The notes under the pieces were generated by a model. It was not told where the DNA came from. It was given only the letters and a program-made list of their open reading frames with translations, and ran no database searches. The position numbers were made by a program, and so were the translations under genes. DNA of 64,000 nucleotides from CAYWXK01 sp964462515. Its GTDB lineage: Bacteria > Planctomycetota > Phycisphaerae > Sedimentisphaerales > Anaerobacaceae. The first letter of the stretch is position 1, and each line of letters opens with the position of its first letter. The DNA lies in NCBI GenBank assembly GCA_964462515.1, contig CAYWXK010000003.1, forward strand, positions 78,792 to 142,791, read 5' to 3'. Shown here piece after piece: positions 36,264-45,177 of the stretch.

Positions 36264-37724
36264 TTATGCCTCTTCTACCATCTCAAAGCCGAGCAGGGCA
36301 GCTATATGCTCAACAGGGCGTTTGAGGTCGCCGTAGAAAGTAACGCGGTGCCAGCCCCACTGGTCCCAGAATTTCAGCAGCTTGTCAATACTGCCTTTTG
36401 GCTCAGCAGCAAGTTTGGTCCGGCAGGCCTTGTCCTCATCGATGTTCGCCACGGATTTACCCTGGTGGAATACTACCTTGTGATTGTCCGGGTTGAACTC
36501 AATCGTAGTGGTCATCTCACCCAGCGGCATAAGCGACCGCACTGCAGCGCCTTTGCGGTCCTCGGAGTGGCTGCGAATATGGTACGGGTTGCTGCGACCA
36601 TCAGGCCCATAGACCTTATTTGGCGCTACACAGTGTGCATAGATAATCTGGTTCTTGGATGTATCGATGACCGGGTCGGAGATATAACCAGGTCTGCCGA
36701 CAAGATAGCCCATAAGCAGCATCGTGATAGTGGATGTAAGGTCGCCTTCGCAGGCGCCGACGTAGCCATCGTTATTGAACTGGAAGAAACCCAGGCACGG
36801 ATATGCCGTAATATGTCCGCCGTAGAATCCACCCAGGCAGTTCATCGCAATGGCCCTGGCCTTATTTTGCTCCATCAACTGGCGCATTGCCAGATACATC
36901 GCCCCCGACTTCTCTATTTCCTGATGCGATGGCTCCACAATCTTCTCTGCCTCACTTGTCCATCGCTTTGCCCATTTGCGGGCCTCATCGCGGTCGGCCT
37001 TTTCGTAAAGCTCGTTGAGCGGGTCGTAGTTTATCTCCACGGTCTTGGTGCCAAAGACCTTTTGCACGCCCTCAGCAGAACAGCCAAAGCCGCCTCCGAT
37101 ACGCAGAATTACCGATGACTGAAGCTTCTTGATGCACTCGAAGCATTTAGCTGCTTGAATTACGTCGTCAAAATTCGTGGACGAAACACCGGCCACTTTT
37201 AATCCTTGCCTTTTAGCGGATGAGTAGGCAATCAGAAATTCTCCTGAGCCGCCATACAGGTCATCAACAAAAATAGTAGGCCTGCCTGATGCAGCGATAG
37301 TCTGAGGAGCACCTGTCCAGATGCCTACCATATAGATAAGATAGCCATCGACTTCCTTGTCGGCTTCGAGGATTTTTTTTGCCTCATCTGCATTTTGTGC
37401 CGTAGCAGGTAGAAATTCGACTCCCGGACAGCCTTTGCGAAGTTTTTCCAAAAGCTCCTTTTTGCGTCCTTCATAGTCGTAGCCGATGTTTGGCCATGTT
37501 GGGCTCTGCGGCGGGATATGCGTAAAAACAAGCCGCACCTTGGCTTTCTCTTCACTGGCCGCCGGCTGGGCCAACGCCGGTATGGCAGTTAAGGCCGATA
37601 TGCCTGCAAGGCCGGCTGCGCACGCGGCACAGCCGCCAATAAATTCCCGCCTCGACAACCCACAACCTGTCCCGGCAGCTTTTAATGATTCTTGTAATTG
37701 GGCCTGTTTGCCTTTAGAGTTCAT
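36264..37724 (-). CDS. Tat-exported L-fucose-isomerase-like protein, paralogue 2
   Basis: 486 aa. Tat signal LSRREFIGGCAACAAGLAGI ends near ALAQPA, giving a soluble periplasmic protein. The body has AIAMNCLGGFYGG, YVGACEGDLTST (Glu/Asp), IIYAHCVAPNKVYGPDG, and PYHIRSHSEDRKGA, all in the same order as in paralogue 1 at 28775-30283, with several residues that look like metal ligands. Assigned to the L-fucose-isomerase-like group on that layout; substrate unknown. The two copies flank the PadR/HAAS modules. Confidence 0.68.
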   Translation of the reverse strand: MNSKGKQAQLQESLKAAGTGCGLSRREFIGGCAACAAGLAGISALTAIPALAQPAASEEKAKVRLVFTHIPPQSPTWPNIGYDYEGRKKELLEKLRKGCPGVEFLPATAQNADEAKKILEADKEVDGYLIYMVGIWTGAPQTIAASGRPTIFVDDLYGGSGEFLIAYSSAKRQGLKVAGVSSTNFDDVIQAAKCFECIKKLQSSVILRIGGGFGCSAEGVQKVFGTKTVEINYDPLNELYEKADRDEARKWAKRWTSEAEKIVEPSHQEIEKSGAMYLAMRQLMEQNKARAIAMNCLGGFYGGHITAYPCLGFFQFNNDGYVGACEGDLTSTITMLLMGYLVGRPGYISDPVIDTSKNQIIYAHCVAPNKVYGPDGRSNPYHIRSHSEDRKGAAVRSLMPLGEMTTTIEFNPDNHKVVFHQGKSVANIDEDKACRTKLAAEPKGSIDKLLKFWDQWGWHRVTFYGDLKRPVEHIAALLGFEMVEEA

Positions 37725-37905
37725 ATATACCTCCTAAATTTTTATTGTCGTTTCGTTACGGTTTTCTTACTCACAAATATATACCATAATTGCGCCACAG
37801 TGCCATATTAAATTTCTTATAAATCTAATTAGCGACGTGTTTCCGTTGAAATTCCTTGCAAGAACAGAACCTTTCGCTATAAAATCATTAAAACCTATAG
37901 CAAGA

Positions 37906-37973
37906 TGTCATTGCGAGCCCCGACGCCTGCCCTGAGCGAAGTCGAAGGGTCGTTTATCGGGGCGTGGCAATCT
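37906..37973. repeat. TGTCATTGCGAG...GGCAATCT spacer repeat, copy 2
   Basis: 68-base compact member: left end TGTCATTGCGAGCCCCGACG, right end TCGGGGCGTGGCAATCT. The interior has the word CCTGAGCGAAGTCGAAGGG, shared in part with 6440-6490. It stands 9 bases before the tRNA-Ser gene. Confidence 0.75.
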
Positions 37974-37981
37974 TATAAACC

Positions 37982-38068
37982 GGAGCAGTGGCCGAGCGGT
38001 TTAAGGCGGCGGTCTTGAAAACCGCTTCCCGAGTAATTGGGACGGGGGTTCGAATCCCTCCTGCTCCG
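37982..38068 (+). tRNA. tRNA-Ser (TGA)
   Basis: 87-base class II tRNA: acceptor GGAGCAG/CTGCTCC, anticodon stem-loop GCGGT-CTTGAAA-ACCGC with anticodon TGA, long variable arm TTCCCGAGTAATTGGGA, T arm GGGGG-TTCGAAT-CCCTC, discriminator G, CCA not encoded. Partial copies of its 3' end follow at 38159-38177 and 38256-38273. Confidence 0.95.
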
Positions 38069-38158
38069 TTAGGAGCAGAGCAGCACAACTGCTTGTGCTG
38101 CGTGGGGAGTCGAAGGGTTTGCGCTGTCCTTAAGACCGCAAACCCCTGGCCCGAAGGG

Positions 38159-38273
38159 GAATCCCTCCTGCTCCGTTATGACGGTGGCACGGCCATCTTG
38201 GCCGTGTCTTCACGGGCTGGAAGCCCATGCCACATAATGGAGCGGCCCGAAGGGAAATCCCTCCTGCTCCGTT
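38159..38273 (+). repeat. Two displaced copies of the tRNA-Ser 3' end
   Basis: AATCCCTCCTGCTCCGTT recurs at 38160-38177 and 38256-38273, matching the tRNA 3' end plus two bases. Both are preceded by GGCCCGAAGGG, which is not in the tRNA. The pieces are separated by about 95 bases with small hairpins and no gene (38069-38333). Likely scars of repeated insertion or excision at the tRNA, or tandem duplication. Confidence 0.7.
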
Positions 38274-38333
38274 TAGTCGTTGTGCGTGTTGCGTATTTCG
38301 TAATTCGTAATCTTTCACAAAGGAAGGAACAGT

Positions 38334-39605
38334 ATGAACAAGAAAAATCGTAGCTTTATATCTCTATCGGTCGTAGTGTTAGCTGGAATATATCTATTTT
38401 ACAGCGGCCCACTCCTTGCACAGTTCCGTGCTGCCATTGCCATTCGTAACGTAACACCCGAGCCGCTTCTTCCCGTCTCAGGCGGCGTGGGGCCTTCTGA
38501 ACCTGTCAATCGCAAGATAGGGGAATTGACCGTGCGTGCCTTGGTTTTTGAAAACGGCGACACTCGTGTTGCTATTTGCAGCGCCGACTTTCTCGGTTTC
38601 CCAAGTGTTCTTTGTAACAAGGTTCGCCAGAAGGTGCCGAGCATCCCTCCGGAGAATATCCTCATCGCCGCCACGCACAACCATAGTGCGCCGGATTGCT
38701 ATGGCTTTCCCGATAAGGATGGAAAAACCGGTGCTGACATTACATACTTGAATAATGTTTGTGATAAACTGGCGGATGCTATCAAGCAGGCTGTAAGCCA
38801 GTTGCAGCCGGCGCATATCAAAATAGCGACAGGTGCAGCAAAGGGCAAAATTGCATATAATTATTACGCAGAGAAACTTTTTGACCCGCGTTGTCACGTC
38901 ATCCAGGCACTCAGTGTCGAAGGCAAACCGTTAGCCACTCTTGTCAACTACGCCTGTCATCCTGAAGTAATCGGGCCGGACCAGGGTATTCTCTGCCCGG
39001 ATTTTGTAGGGCCGCTCTACGAGCAGCTCCAAAAGCAAGGCGCTGGCATCGGCATCTTTATCAATAGCGCAGCAGGAGGAATGGTTACCGCTGACTGCCG
39101 GGGTCCTGATGGCAGAGACATTCGAAGCTGGGATGAGTGCATACGCATCGGCCATCTTCTTGCAGACCAGGCGCTTGGCATCATTGCAGATGCACCTCTC
39201 CAGAAAGACCCGAATTTATTCTGCAAAAGCACAATCGTCGAATTTCCCGTTGAAAGTGAAATTCTGCTGTCCGTTATAAAGCTCTCTCCCTTAGGTTATA
39301 ATCTAAATGAAAAAGGCAGTGTCAGCACTCAGGTCAACGTCATAAACATCAGCGATGCCCAGATATTGACTATTCCCGGCGAAGCGTTGCCGAACATCGG
39401 CTACTATTTGAAACGAAAGATGCACGGCAGGCACAATATGCTCTTTGGTCTGACAAACGATGCCTTCGGCTACATATTGACAAAGGTGGACTGGAATAGT
39501 TTTGACCGCTACAACTATATTAGTAGAACCTGCCTTGGTGAGATGACCGGCGAAATCTTCATCGACCAGGCCCTTAAGCTGGTTGACGCCTGCCCTCGCC
39601 CATAA
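38334..39605 (+). CDS. Neutral/alkaline ceramidase-like secreted hydrolase
   Basis: 423 aa with a signal peptide or anchor at about 12-30. The N-terminal domain of neutral ceramidases is recognisable: AAIAIRNVTP start, ALVFENGDTRVAICSADFLG, the zinc-site motif AATHNHSAPD and a second His motif NYACHPEVIG, then FINSAAGGM. The family cleaves the amide bond of ceramides, but short bacterial homologues like this lack the C-terminal Ig-like domain and may act on other amides or lipids. A purine-rich AAAGGAAGGAACAGT precedes the ATG. Confidence 0.82.
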   Translation: MNKKNRSFISLSVVVLAGIYLFYSGPLLAQFRAAIAIRNVTPEPLLPVSGGVGPSEPVNRKIGELTVRALVFENGDTRVAICSADFLGFPSVLCNKVRQKVPSIPPENILIAATHNHSAPDCYGFPDKDGKTGADITYLNNVCDKLADAIKQAVSQLQPAHIKIATGAAKGKIAYNYYAEKLFDPRCHVIQALSVEGKPLATLVNYACHPEVIGPDQGILCPDFVGPLYEQLQKQGAGIGIFINSAAGGMVTADCRGPDGRDIRSWDECIRIGHLLADQALGIIADAPLQKDPNLFCKSTIVEFPVESEILLSVIKLSPLGYNLNEKGSVSTQVNVINISDAQILTIPGEALPNIGYYLKRKMHGRHNMLFGLTNDAFGYILTKVDWNSFDRYNYISRTCLGEMTGEIFIDQALKLVDACPRP

Positions 39606-39943
39606 AACACCACCAAACGCCGTTCAAGGCACAAAATGCAAGCCGAAAGACGGGTTCAAAGCCGCAAAGACCAGCCGTTTGAAGCAGGATTTGATGTTCC
39701 ATCCCCATCCCAAAATTTTTTACAGATTTTACTTGATTGCTCCGCCTATGATGGATTGAATTATACGGATTTTTCTTAATTCGCTCATATCGCCCAGCTT
39801 GTTTGGCAGACAGAGATAAGCCGTTGCGGATTAAGTTGATGCCGCATATCGCATAAATGTATGAATGAACTAATCAAAAAGCGTATTATACATATATAAG
39901 GATAACGCAGGAGGCGTTAATCAGTCCTGCAAGGAGGCAGAAA
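39606..39943. other. 338-base spacer without a recognised gene
   Basis: A/T-rich in its right half, with a small palindrome AACGC-AGGAG-GCGTT near 39905-39919 just before the zinc-ribbon gene. No ORF or RNA signature seen. Confidence 0.4.
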
Positions 39944-40174
39944 ATGACCGACTTTGACTTGGACAGCATAATGGAAGAGGAAGGCTATCTTCCAGGGGTT
40001 CCCCATTGGGACGTGGCCGAAGACTACGACAACGCCGTTAAATCGTGTGCTGAAAGCACCTGCCAGCTCTGCGGCCATAAAGGTTTGGAGCTTCGGTCCT
40101 TTATTGACTGGTCAACTCTCGTTCACAAAGCTTTTTCCGAATGCCCCCAATGCGGCAATACCGAACAGCTTTAG
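39944..40174 (+). CDS. Small zinc-ribbon protein
   Basis: 76 aa. Acidic N-terminus and a C-terminal zinc ribbon with two CxxC knuckles (CQLCG and CPQCG) about 33 residues apart. AAGGAGG sits 7 bases before the ATG. No known family recognised; possibly a nucleic-acid or protein adaptor. Confidence 0.75.
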   Translation: MTDFDLDSIMEEEGYLPGVPHWDVAEDYDNAVKSCAESTCQLCGHKGLELRSFIDWSTLVHKAFSECPQCGNTEQL

Positions 40175-40405
40175 CCGGAATTTTTCAAAGCCACAAAACT
40201 AAAGACACAGATCGGCTACCACACCGAATTAGAAGGACACCAAAAGAAACATAAGAAGGTTAAAAAAATGATATCCAAACAGAACAGTGAACCGTACTAC
40301 TGCTACTACGTTCTATTTTGGGACATTACACGCAACAAAAGTGGATTTTCAAAGAAAAATAGACAAATCTTCTAAGACAAAGTTCTTATAATTGGAGTCT
40401 GATTT

Positions 40406-41470
40406 ATGAGGAATGATCGTATCGAATCAGTTAGTGATTTTATAATAAAAATAAATGAAATCTTACAAGAATGGTACGATATCAGCCCGCTTATAAGCGT
40501 TGCATGGTTTAGAGGGAAAAGAAAAAAGAAGAATGGGTTACGACCGAAATTGTTTGACCTAATTAAAGAGATTGGCGACAAAAGTAAAAAACTCACCTTT
40601 GAGAACGACATTTCGCAGGAGTTTCGTATGCGAGCTCCGGTTTTATCTATTAGGACGCCTTCGTACGAAAGGATTGATGAATGGCTTTTTCTGATGCAGC
40701 ATAATGGACTTCCCACAAGGTTGCTCGACTGGACGGAAGGTGCGTTATTTGCATTATTCTTTGCTATAAACGAAATAATATCTAAACCCGACACTAATGG
40801 CAAAGATCCAGACTCGCCGTTGGTTTGGGTTCTTAATCCACTTATGTTTAATTTTGTTGCCAGTGGCAGGATGTTCCTACCCCTTTCTTGGAATGACAGG
40901 AGTAATCTCTACCATAGATGCACAGGCAAATTGGCTCTCGAACATGCTACCGATGAAGAAAAACGGGACATAGCAGACAGGAAAGAAGGAGACTTGATGT
41001 GGTTTTCTTGCCCGGGTAACATTAAAGCAGCGTTTGCCTTACCCAAGGTTAATGGCAAAATCAAATACGAAGAAGAATATCCAATAGCGTTGAAACCACA
41101 ACATATTCATCAGAGGGTAACTGCCCAGAGAAGTTGCTTTACTGTTCATGGTAGCAATCGTAAGAGTATTGAGGACTTTTTTAATGGGAAGTCAATGCAA
41201 GATTTAATACGTAATCATGAAAAAGCTCCGGACTACGAAATAAATAGGGAAGAATGTCAGAACGGTAATATTATTGTTAAGCACATTTCTGTCAAATTCG
41301 GAAAGAAGAAGTTTGACGAGTTATTCTTAAAAAAAATTGAAATATCCACTAAGAAAAAAGATATAGAAGCAATCCTAAAAGAGTTGAAGTGGTTGGGCGT
41401 ATCTTATTCGACATTGTTCCCTGATCTTACAGGATTATCCAAAGAGCTGGAATTCTCCGCAAAACTTTGA
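40406..41470 (+). CDS. FRG domain-containing protein
   Basis: 354 aa, A/T-rich. The FRG signature is clear: WFRGKRKKKNGLRPKLFD near residues 32-49, then MQHNGLPTRLLDWTEGALFALFFAI (about 100-124). FRG proteins often occur near defence or toxin genes but their biochemical activity is not settled. The C-terminal third has a YSTLFPDLTGLSKEL ending also common in this family. GGAG precedes the ATG by about 9 bases. Here it stands alone, 4 bases before an Mth938-like gene. Codon use is more A/T-rich than its neighbours, suggesting acquisition. Confidence 0.85.
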   Translation: MRNDRIESVSDFIIKINEILQEWYDISPLISVAWFRGKRKKKNGLRPKLFDLIKEIGDKSKKLTFENDISQEFRMRAPVLSIRTPSYERIDEWLFLMQHNGLPTRLLDWTEGALFALFFAINEIISKPDTNGKDPDSPLVWVLNPLMFNFVASGRMFLPLSWNDRSNLYHRCTGKLALEHATDEEKRDIADRKEGDLMWFSCPGNIKAAFALPKVNGKIKYEEEYPIALKPQHIHQRVTAQRSCFTVHGSNRKSIEDFFNGKSMQDLIRNHEKAPDYEINREECQNGNIIVKHISVKFGKKKFDELFLKKIEISTKKKDIEAILKELKWLGVSYSTLFPDLTGLSKELEFSAKL

Positions 41471-41474
41471 CAAA

Positions 41475-41819
41475 ATGCACATTGATTCATACCAATTCGG
41501 TGAAATTGTTATAGACGGCGTTAGCTACACCAGCGATTGTATTATCATTGGCGGCCGTGTGCAGGCCAACTGGTGGAGAAAAGAGGGACATTCGTTATCT
41601 ATCGAGGACCTGCAAACGGTGATTGCCGCAAAACCGGTGGTTTTAGTGGTCGGCTGTGGGGCATCAGGGTTTATGAAAGTGCCGGATAAGACCCGGAAAG
41701 TCCTCGAAGAAAAAGATATCAAACTTGAATCGCTCGATACCCACAAAGCCGTCCAGCGATTTAATGAATTGACGCGCAGCGGCGTAAACGTCGCCGCCGC
41801 CCTCCACCTGACGTGCTAA
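41475..41819 (+). CDS. Mth938-like domain (DUF498/NDUFAF3-type) protein
   Basis: 114 aa single-domain protein: IDSYQFGEIVIDGVSY start, VVLVVGCGASGFMKVP glycine-rich core and a GVNVAAALHLTC end. Family members have a small alpha/beta fold; the mitochondrial relative helps complex I assembly, but the bacterial role is unknown. It directly follows the FRG gene and may be co-transcribed. The spacer to 42009 contains word repeats (GTCTTCGTGGCTA near 41966-41984). Confidence 0.85.
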   Translation: MHIDSYQFGEIVIDGVSYTSDCIIIGGRVQANWWRKEGHSLSIEDLQTVIAAKPVVLVVGCGASGFMKVPDKTRKVLEEKDIKLESLDTHKAVQRFNELTRSGVNVAAALHLTC

Positions 41820-42009
41820 TCCTTATTATTCAATGTCGCTGAGGATACAAAGATATATCGGATTTTGAGATTCGGATTGTCTTCATTAAGCATCGGGTAT
41901 CCAGAATCGAGTATCGAGCGTCCACTCACCAATTAACTAATTAACCAATTAACTATTTTCCTTCGTAGCTTTGTGTCTTCGTGGCTACCTTTCTCTGTCC
42001 TCTGTGGCC

Positions 42010-42852
42010 TTACTTCTCCGATTTGCCTTCCGGCTTTTCCACCTGTCCGGTCATCGGCACGAAGCGAACGGGCATAACATTTTTCTTCTGGATGCGGCCT
42101 TTCTGGTCTTTGGTAATCAAAACCAGATATTGAAAGCCAATGTCGGTTTCATAAGGCAGAATCATCCGGCCACCCGGTTTTAGCTGCGCCAGTAGCGGCG
42201 GGGGTATGCGGCCCGCAGCGGCTGTGCCGATAATCGCATCGAAGGGCGCCTTTTCCTCCCAGCCGAAGTATCCATCGCCGGCCCTGACGAAAACGTTTTT
42301 ATAGCCCAGCTCTTTGAGGCGAACTTTGGCCGAGTCGGCAAGCTCCTTGACAATCTCAATTGTATAGACTTCCTTTGCGATTTCGGCGCAGACGGCGGCC
42401 TGATAGCCGGAGCCGGCCCCAATCTCTAAAACTTTAGACTCTGGTTTAAGTTTCAGTGCCTCGGTCATAAAAGCCACGATGTAAGGTTGACTGATGGTTT
42501 GGCCCTGACCTATCGGAAGCGGATGGTCGGCGTATGCGTAAGGCTGCTCACCCGGAGGCACAAAGGCGTGTCGAGGCACTATCCGCATTGCCTTTAGAAC
42601 ATTAGGGTCGTTCACATCCCGTGCTTGGATTTGCTCTGTAACCATTCTCGCCCGCTCCCGGACACGCTCACCAAAAGCCGGGTGTTTATGCTCAGGCCGA
42701 GGCGGCACATTGACATCGTTCGGCTCATTCCGTTCTTGTCCAGTCGGCTTGTTCGCATCGGCTCCAACGGATAAAATGGGTGGAAGGAGCAATAACAGGC
42801 ATAGAGGCACGTAAATCCATTTTTCGATTAATCTTCGATATTTTGCAGCCAT
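42010..42852 (-). CDS. Exported protein-L-isoaspartate O-methyltransferase-like protein
   Basis: 280 aa. PCMT signature: IVPRHAFVPP, PLPIGQGQTISQPYIVAFM, SAM-binding loop VLEIGAGSGYQA, and FDAIIGTAAAGRIPPPLL. The core is full length and looks active. A 30-residue hydrophobic signal (YVPLCLLLLLPPILSVGA) and a Pro/Asn-rich linker to about 65 precede it, so the enzyme is probably periplasmic, which is unusual because SAM is cytosolic. The cytosolic family repairs isomerised aspartates. Confidence 0.9.
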   Translation of the reverse strand: MAAKYRRLIEKWIYVPLCLLLLLPPILSVGADANKPTGQERNEPNDVNVPPRPEHKHPAFGERVRERARMVTEQIQARDVNDPNVLKAMRIVPRHAFVPPGEQPYAYADHPLPIGQGQTISQPYIVAFMTEALKLKPESKVLEIGAGSGYQAAVCAEIAKEVYTIEIVKELADSAKVRLKELGYKNVFVRAGDGYFGWEEKAPFDAIIGTAAAGRIPPPLLAQLKPGGRMILPYETDIGFQYLVLITKDQKGRIQKKNVMPVRFVPMTGQVEKPEGKSEK

Positions 42853-43047
42853 CTAAATATCTCTTAAAAACCACCAGTTTCTTCAAGGGTGAAATAGAGG
42901 CATCGGTAATAGGTATTATAACATATCTTTGGAAAATCATCCCGCCGACATAAACATTAAAAATTTGCAAAAAATCCCTTGCAGCCCTTGATAACAGCCG
43001 ATATAATTTAACCATGACTATCGACTAACCACTAATGACTAATTTAT

Positions 43048-43119
43048 GCGGGTGTAGCTCAGGGGTAGAGCGTCACGTTGCCAACGTGAATGTCGTGAGT
43101 TCGAATCTCATCACCCGCT
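43048..43119 (+). tRNA. tRNA-Gly (GCC)
   Basis: 72 bases: acceptor GCGGGTG/CACCCGC, D arm GCTC/GAGC, anticodon stem-loop CACGT-TGCCAAC-type with anticodon GCC, T arm GTGAG-TTCGAAT-CTCAT, discriminator T, CCA not encoded. Confidence 0.93.
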
Positions 43120-43200
43120 CTTTGTAAGAGCATAGGTGCACAAACAAAACGACTTATGGTCTTGTCTCTTATGGCTTATGCACTTGTGACCTGTGCACTA

Positions 43201-43345
43201 CTATAGTATCGGTGAGGCATCAACCCCGGTATGCAGAGGTTTGGCGTTGGTCGCCGATGCGTTCAGGTCCTGCTTTATTTTATCAAGCGGACCGAAAACC
43301 ATTAACACCGGGCTAAGGGAAGATTTTTTCCTGATGCCTTTTTTG
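43201..43345 (-). pseudogene. Possible C-terminal gene remnant (peptidase M16-like tail)
   Basis: On the - strand about 45 codons, including LSPVLMVFGPLDKIKQDLNA and ending DASPIL before a stop, read like a real protein terminus; the VMVFGPLDKIK phrase resembles the C-terminus of some M16 zinc peptidases. No N-terminal part is found, as the frame runs into the trigger factor gene. Low confidence. Confidence 0.3.
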
Positions 43346-43392
43346 TTTATAATTTCAGGTCTATTATGGCATAATCGGTTAGGAGCACCGAA

Positions 43393-45096
43393 ATGGGCGA
43401 AGAACAGCAATCTACGGCATTGGAAAACACAGTTACAATCGAGCAGGTAGGCCCCTGCCAAAAGAAGGTCGCCATTGAGATACCGCAGGAGACGATAAAA
43501 AGCGCCACGGATAAAGAATACGACAAGTTGCGTAAGGATGCGCTGGTCCCGGGTTTCAGAAAGGGTCGAGCACCGCGCCGGCTTCTGGAAAAAAGGTTCG
43601 GCAAAGACACCACAGAGCAGGTCAAATTGAAATTGATGGCCGAGGCAAGCGATTCGGCCATCAAGGATAACAAGCTGGATGTAATCGGTGAGCCGGACAT
43701 TGATTTCGAAAAGAAACTTCTGTTTAACACCGATTTGAAGTTCCACGGTGATTTAGACGGTTCCATCATCTCAGATGAGTTACGGCAAAAGTTTGAAGAA
43801 AATAACACTCCACTTTCGCTGCGTGCCACGGCCTCGGTTGAGCAGGCCGGTGGTAGTTGGCTCATAACCGATGAGTTGAAGAATTATCCTGTCAGGAAGG
43901 AGAACGGCAGCCTAAACATTTACCAGGAGATAGAGCTGCCGAAAACTGGTTCCCTGAAGTTCGACTTCGAAGTCGAAGTGTGGCCGGAGTTTGAGCTGCC
44001 GTCGCTTGAGGGCATTTCTGTAACAAGGGCAAAACTGGAGGTTACGGAAGAGCAAATCAGTAAAGAAATTGAACAATTACAAAGGTGGGCAGGCGTATGG
44101 ACGCCGCGCGAAGAGGCAGCCATCGAACTTGGCGACCAGATAATTGCTGATGTAGTTCTCAGAGTCGAAGGCTCTGAAGCAGAACCCGTCTCGGTGGAGC
44201 AAGCCGGAACGGGACAAAAATTCGACAATACAGAAATATATGCCAGACGAAATGGCTTTGTCGCAGCAATACCGGTAGAGAAGCTCGATGAACTATTGGT
44301 AGGTGCCAGGACCGGAGAAACTAAACAAACCAGCGTCGAGGTTCCAAAAACGTATTTTAGGGAAGAATATCGCGGCAAAAAGGTAGATGTTAGGATAACC
44401 ATCAAAGATATCAAATGGCTCAAGCCCGCTGATTTGGATGAAAACTTCCTCAAGAGGATGGGGGCGGAAAATGAGAATGAGCTGCGGGAAAAAACACGCG
44501 ATACATTGCATAGCCGATTGGAACAGCAGACAAGAGCGGAAATGACCCAGCAGATTGATAAGTATCTGCTCAACAATACCAGCTTTGACCTGCCGTTGGA
44601 CCTTGTTGCCAAACAGGCAAAAACACTATTACAAAGACAGTATGTAAATCTGATGATACGGGGTTTATCTCGCGAGCAAATAGAAAAACAGATGGAGCAG
44701 CTACAGGCAAGCAGCGAGGAGCAGGCCAAAGAGCAGCTTAAAGCATTTTTTGTAACGGATAAAGTTGCGGACAAGCTTGGCATTGAAGTAACCGAAGAAG
44801 AGATTAACGGCCATATTGCCCAGTTGGCAATTCAACAAAGGCAGCGTCCTGAAAGGCTGAAAGATGAAATGACGCGGAATGGCTCACTGGCTCAGTTTAA
44901 GCTGGAGGTCCGCCAGAGTAAGTGCATCGCCAAATTGCTTGAATCGGCGAAGATAACAGAGAAAGAGCCGGAAAAAATCCCTGAAAAACCAGCCAAAAAA
45001 GCAGCGAAAAAACCACACAAGAAAGCAGATAGTGACGAGAAAAAAGACCCCAAAACAACAACTGAAAAGAAGAGCAATGAGAAAAAAACCGATTAA
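43393..45096 (+). CDS. tig: Trigger factor chaperone
   Basis: 567 aa, long for the family (about 430-480). N-terminal ribosome-binding domain with GFRKGRAPR (54-62) replacing the usual GFRxGKxP; a divergent PPIase-like middle; helical C-terminal chaperone arms (from about 340). Length comes from an insert at about 138-175 between the first two domains and a Lys/Glu/Pro-rich tail (last 50 residues). It heads a tig-clpP-clpP cluster as in many bacteria. clpX is not in the window. Confidence 0.9.
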   Translation: MGEEQQSTALENTVTIEQVGPCQKKVAIEIPQETIKSATDKEYDKLRKDALVPGFRKGRAPRRLLEKRFGKDTTEQVKLKLMAEASDSAIKDNKLDVIGEPDIDFEKKLLFNTDLKFHGDLDGSIISDELRQKFEENNTPLSLRATASVEQAGGSWLITDELKNYPVRKENGSLNIYQEIELPKTGSLKFDFEVEVWPEFELPSLEGISVTRAKLEVTEEQISKEIEQLQRWAGVWTPREEAAIELGDQIIADVVLRVEGSEAEPVSVEQAGTGQKFDNTEIYARRNGFVAAIPVEKLDELLVGARTGETKQTSVEVPKTYFREEYRGKKVDVRITIKDIKWLKPADLDENFLKRMGAENENELREKTRDTLHSRLEQQTRAEMTQQIDKYLLNNTSFDLPLDLVAKQAKTLLQRQYVNLMIRGLSREQIEKQMEQLQASSEEQAKEQLKAFFVTDKVADKLGIEVTEEEINGHIAQLAIQQRQRPERLKDEMTRNGSLAQFKLEVRQSKCIAKLLESAKITEKEPEKIPEKPAKKAAKKPHKKADSDEKKDPKTTTEKKSNEKKTD

Positions 45097-45177
45097 GAAG
45101 TAGATGAGTGGATGCGTTACTCATTTACTTGTGCACTTTCGGTAAATAAAATGCGATATACGAATCACGGTGAGCAA

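Noticed and set aside
40268..40375. 35-codon frame before the FRG gene with a weak ribosome site.
   Set aside because: No recognisable content and too short to separate from chance; the FRG gene has its own start signal.
43920..44783. 287-codon antisense frame within the trigger factor gene.
   Set aside because: Ser/Leu/Cys-rich composition typical of a shadow frame opposite a Glu/Lys/Gln-rich gene; tig has all its domain motifs.
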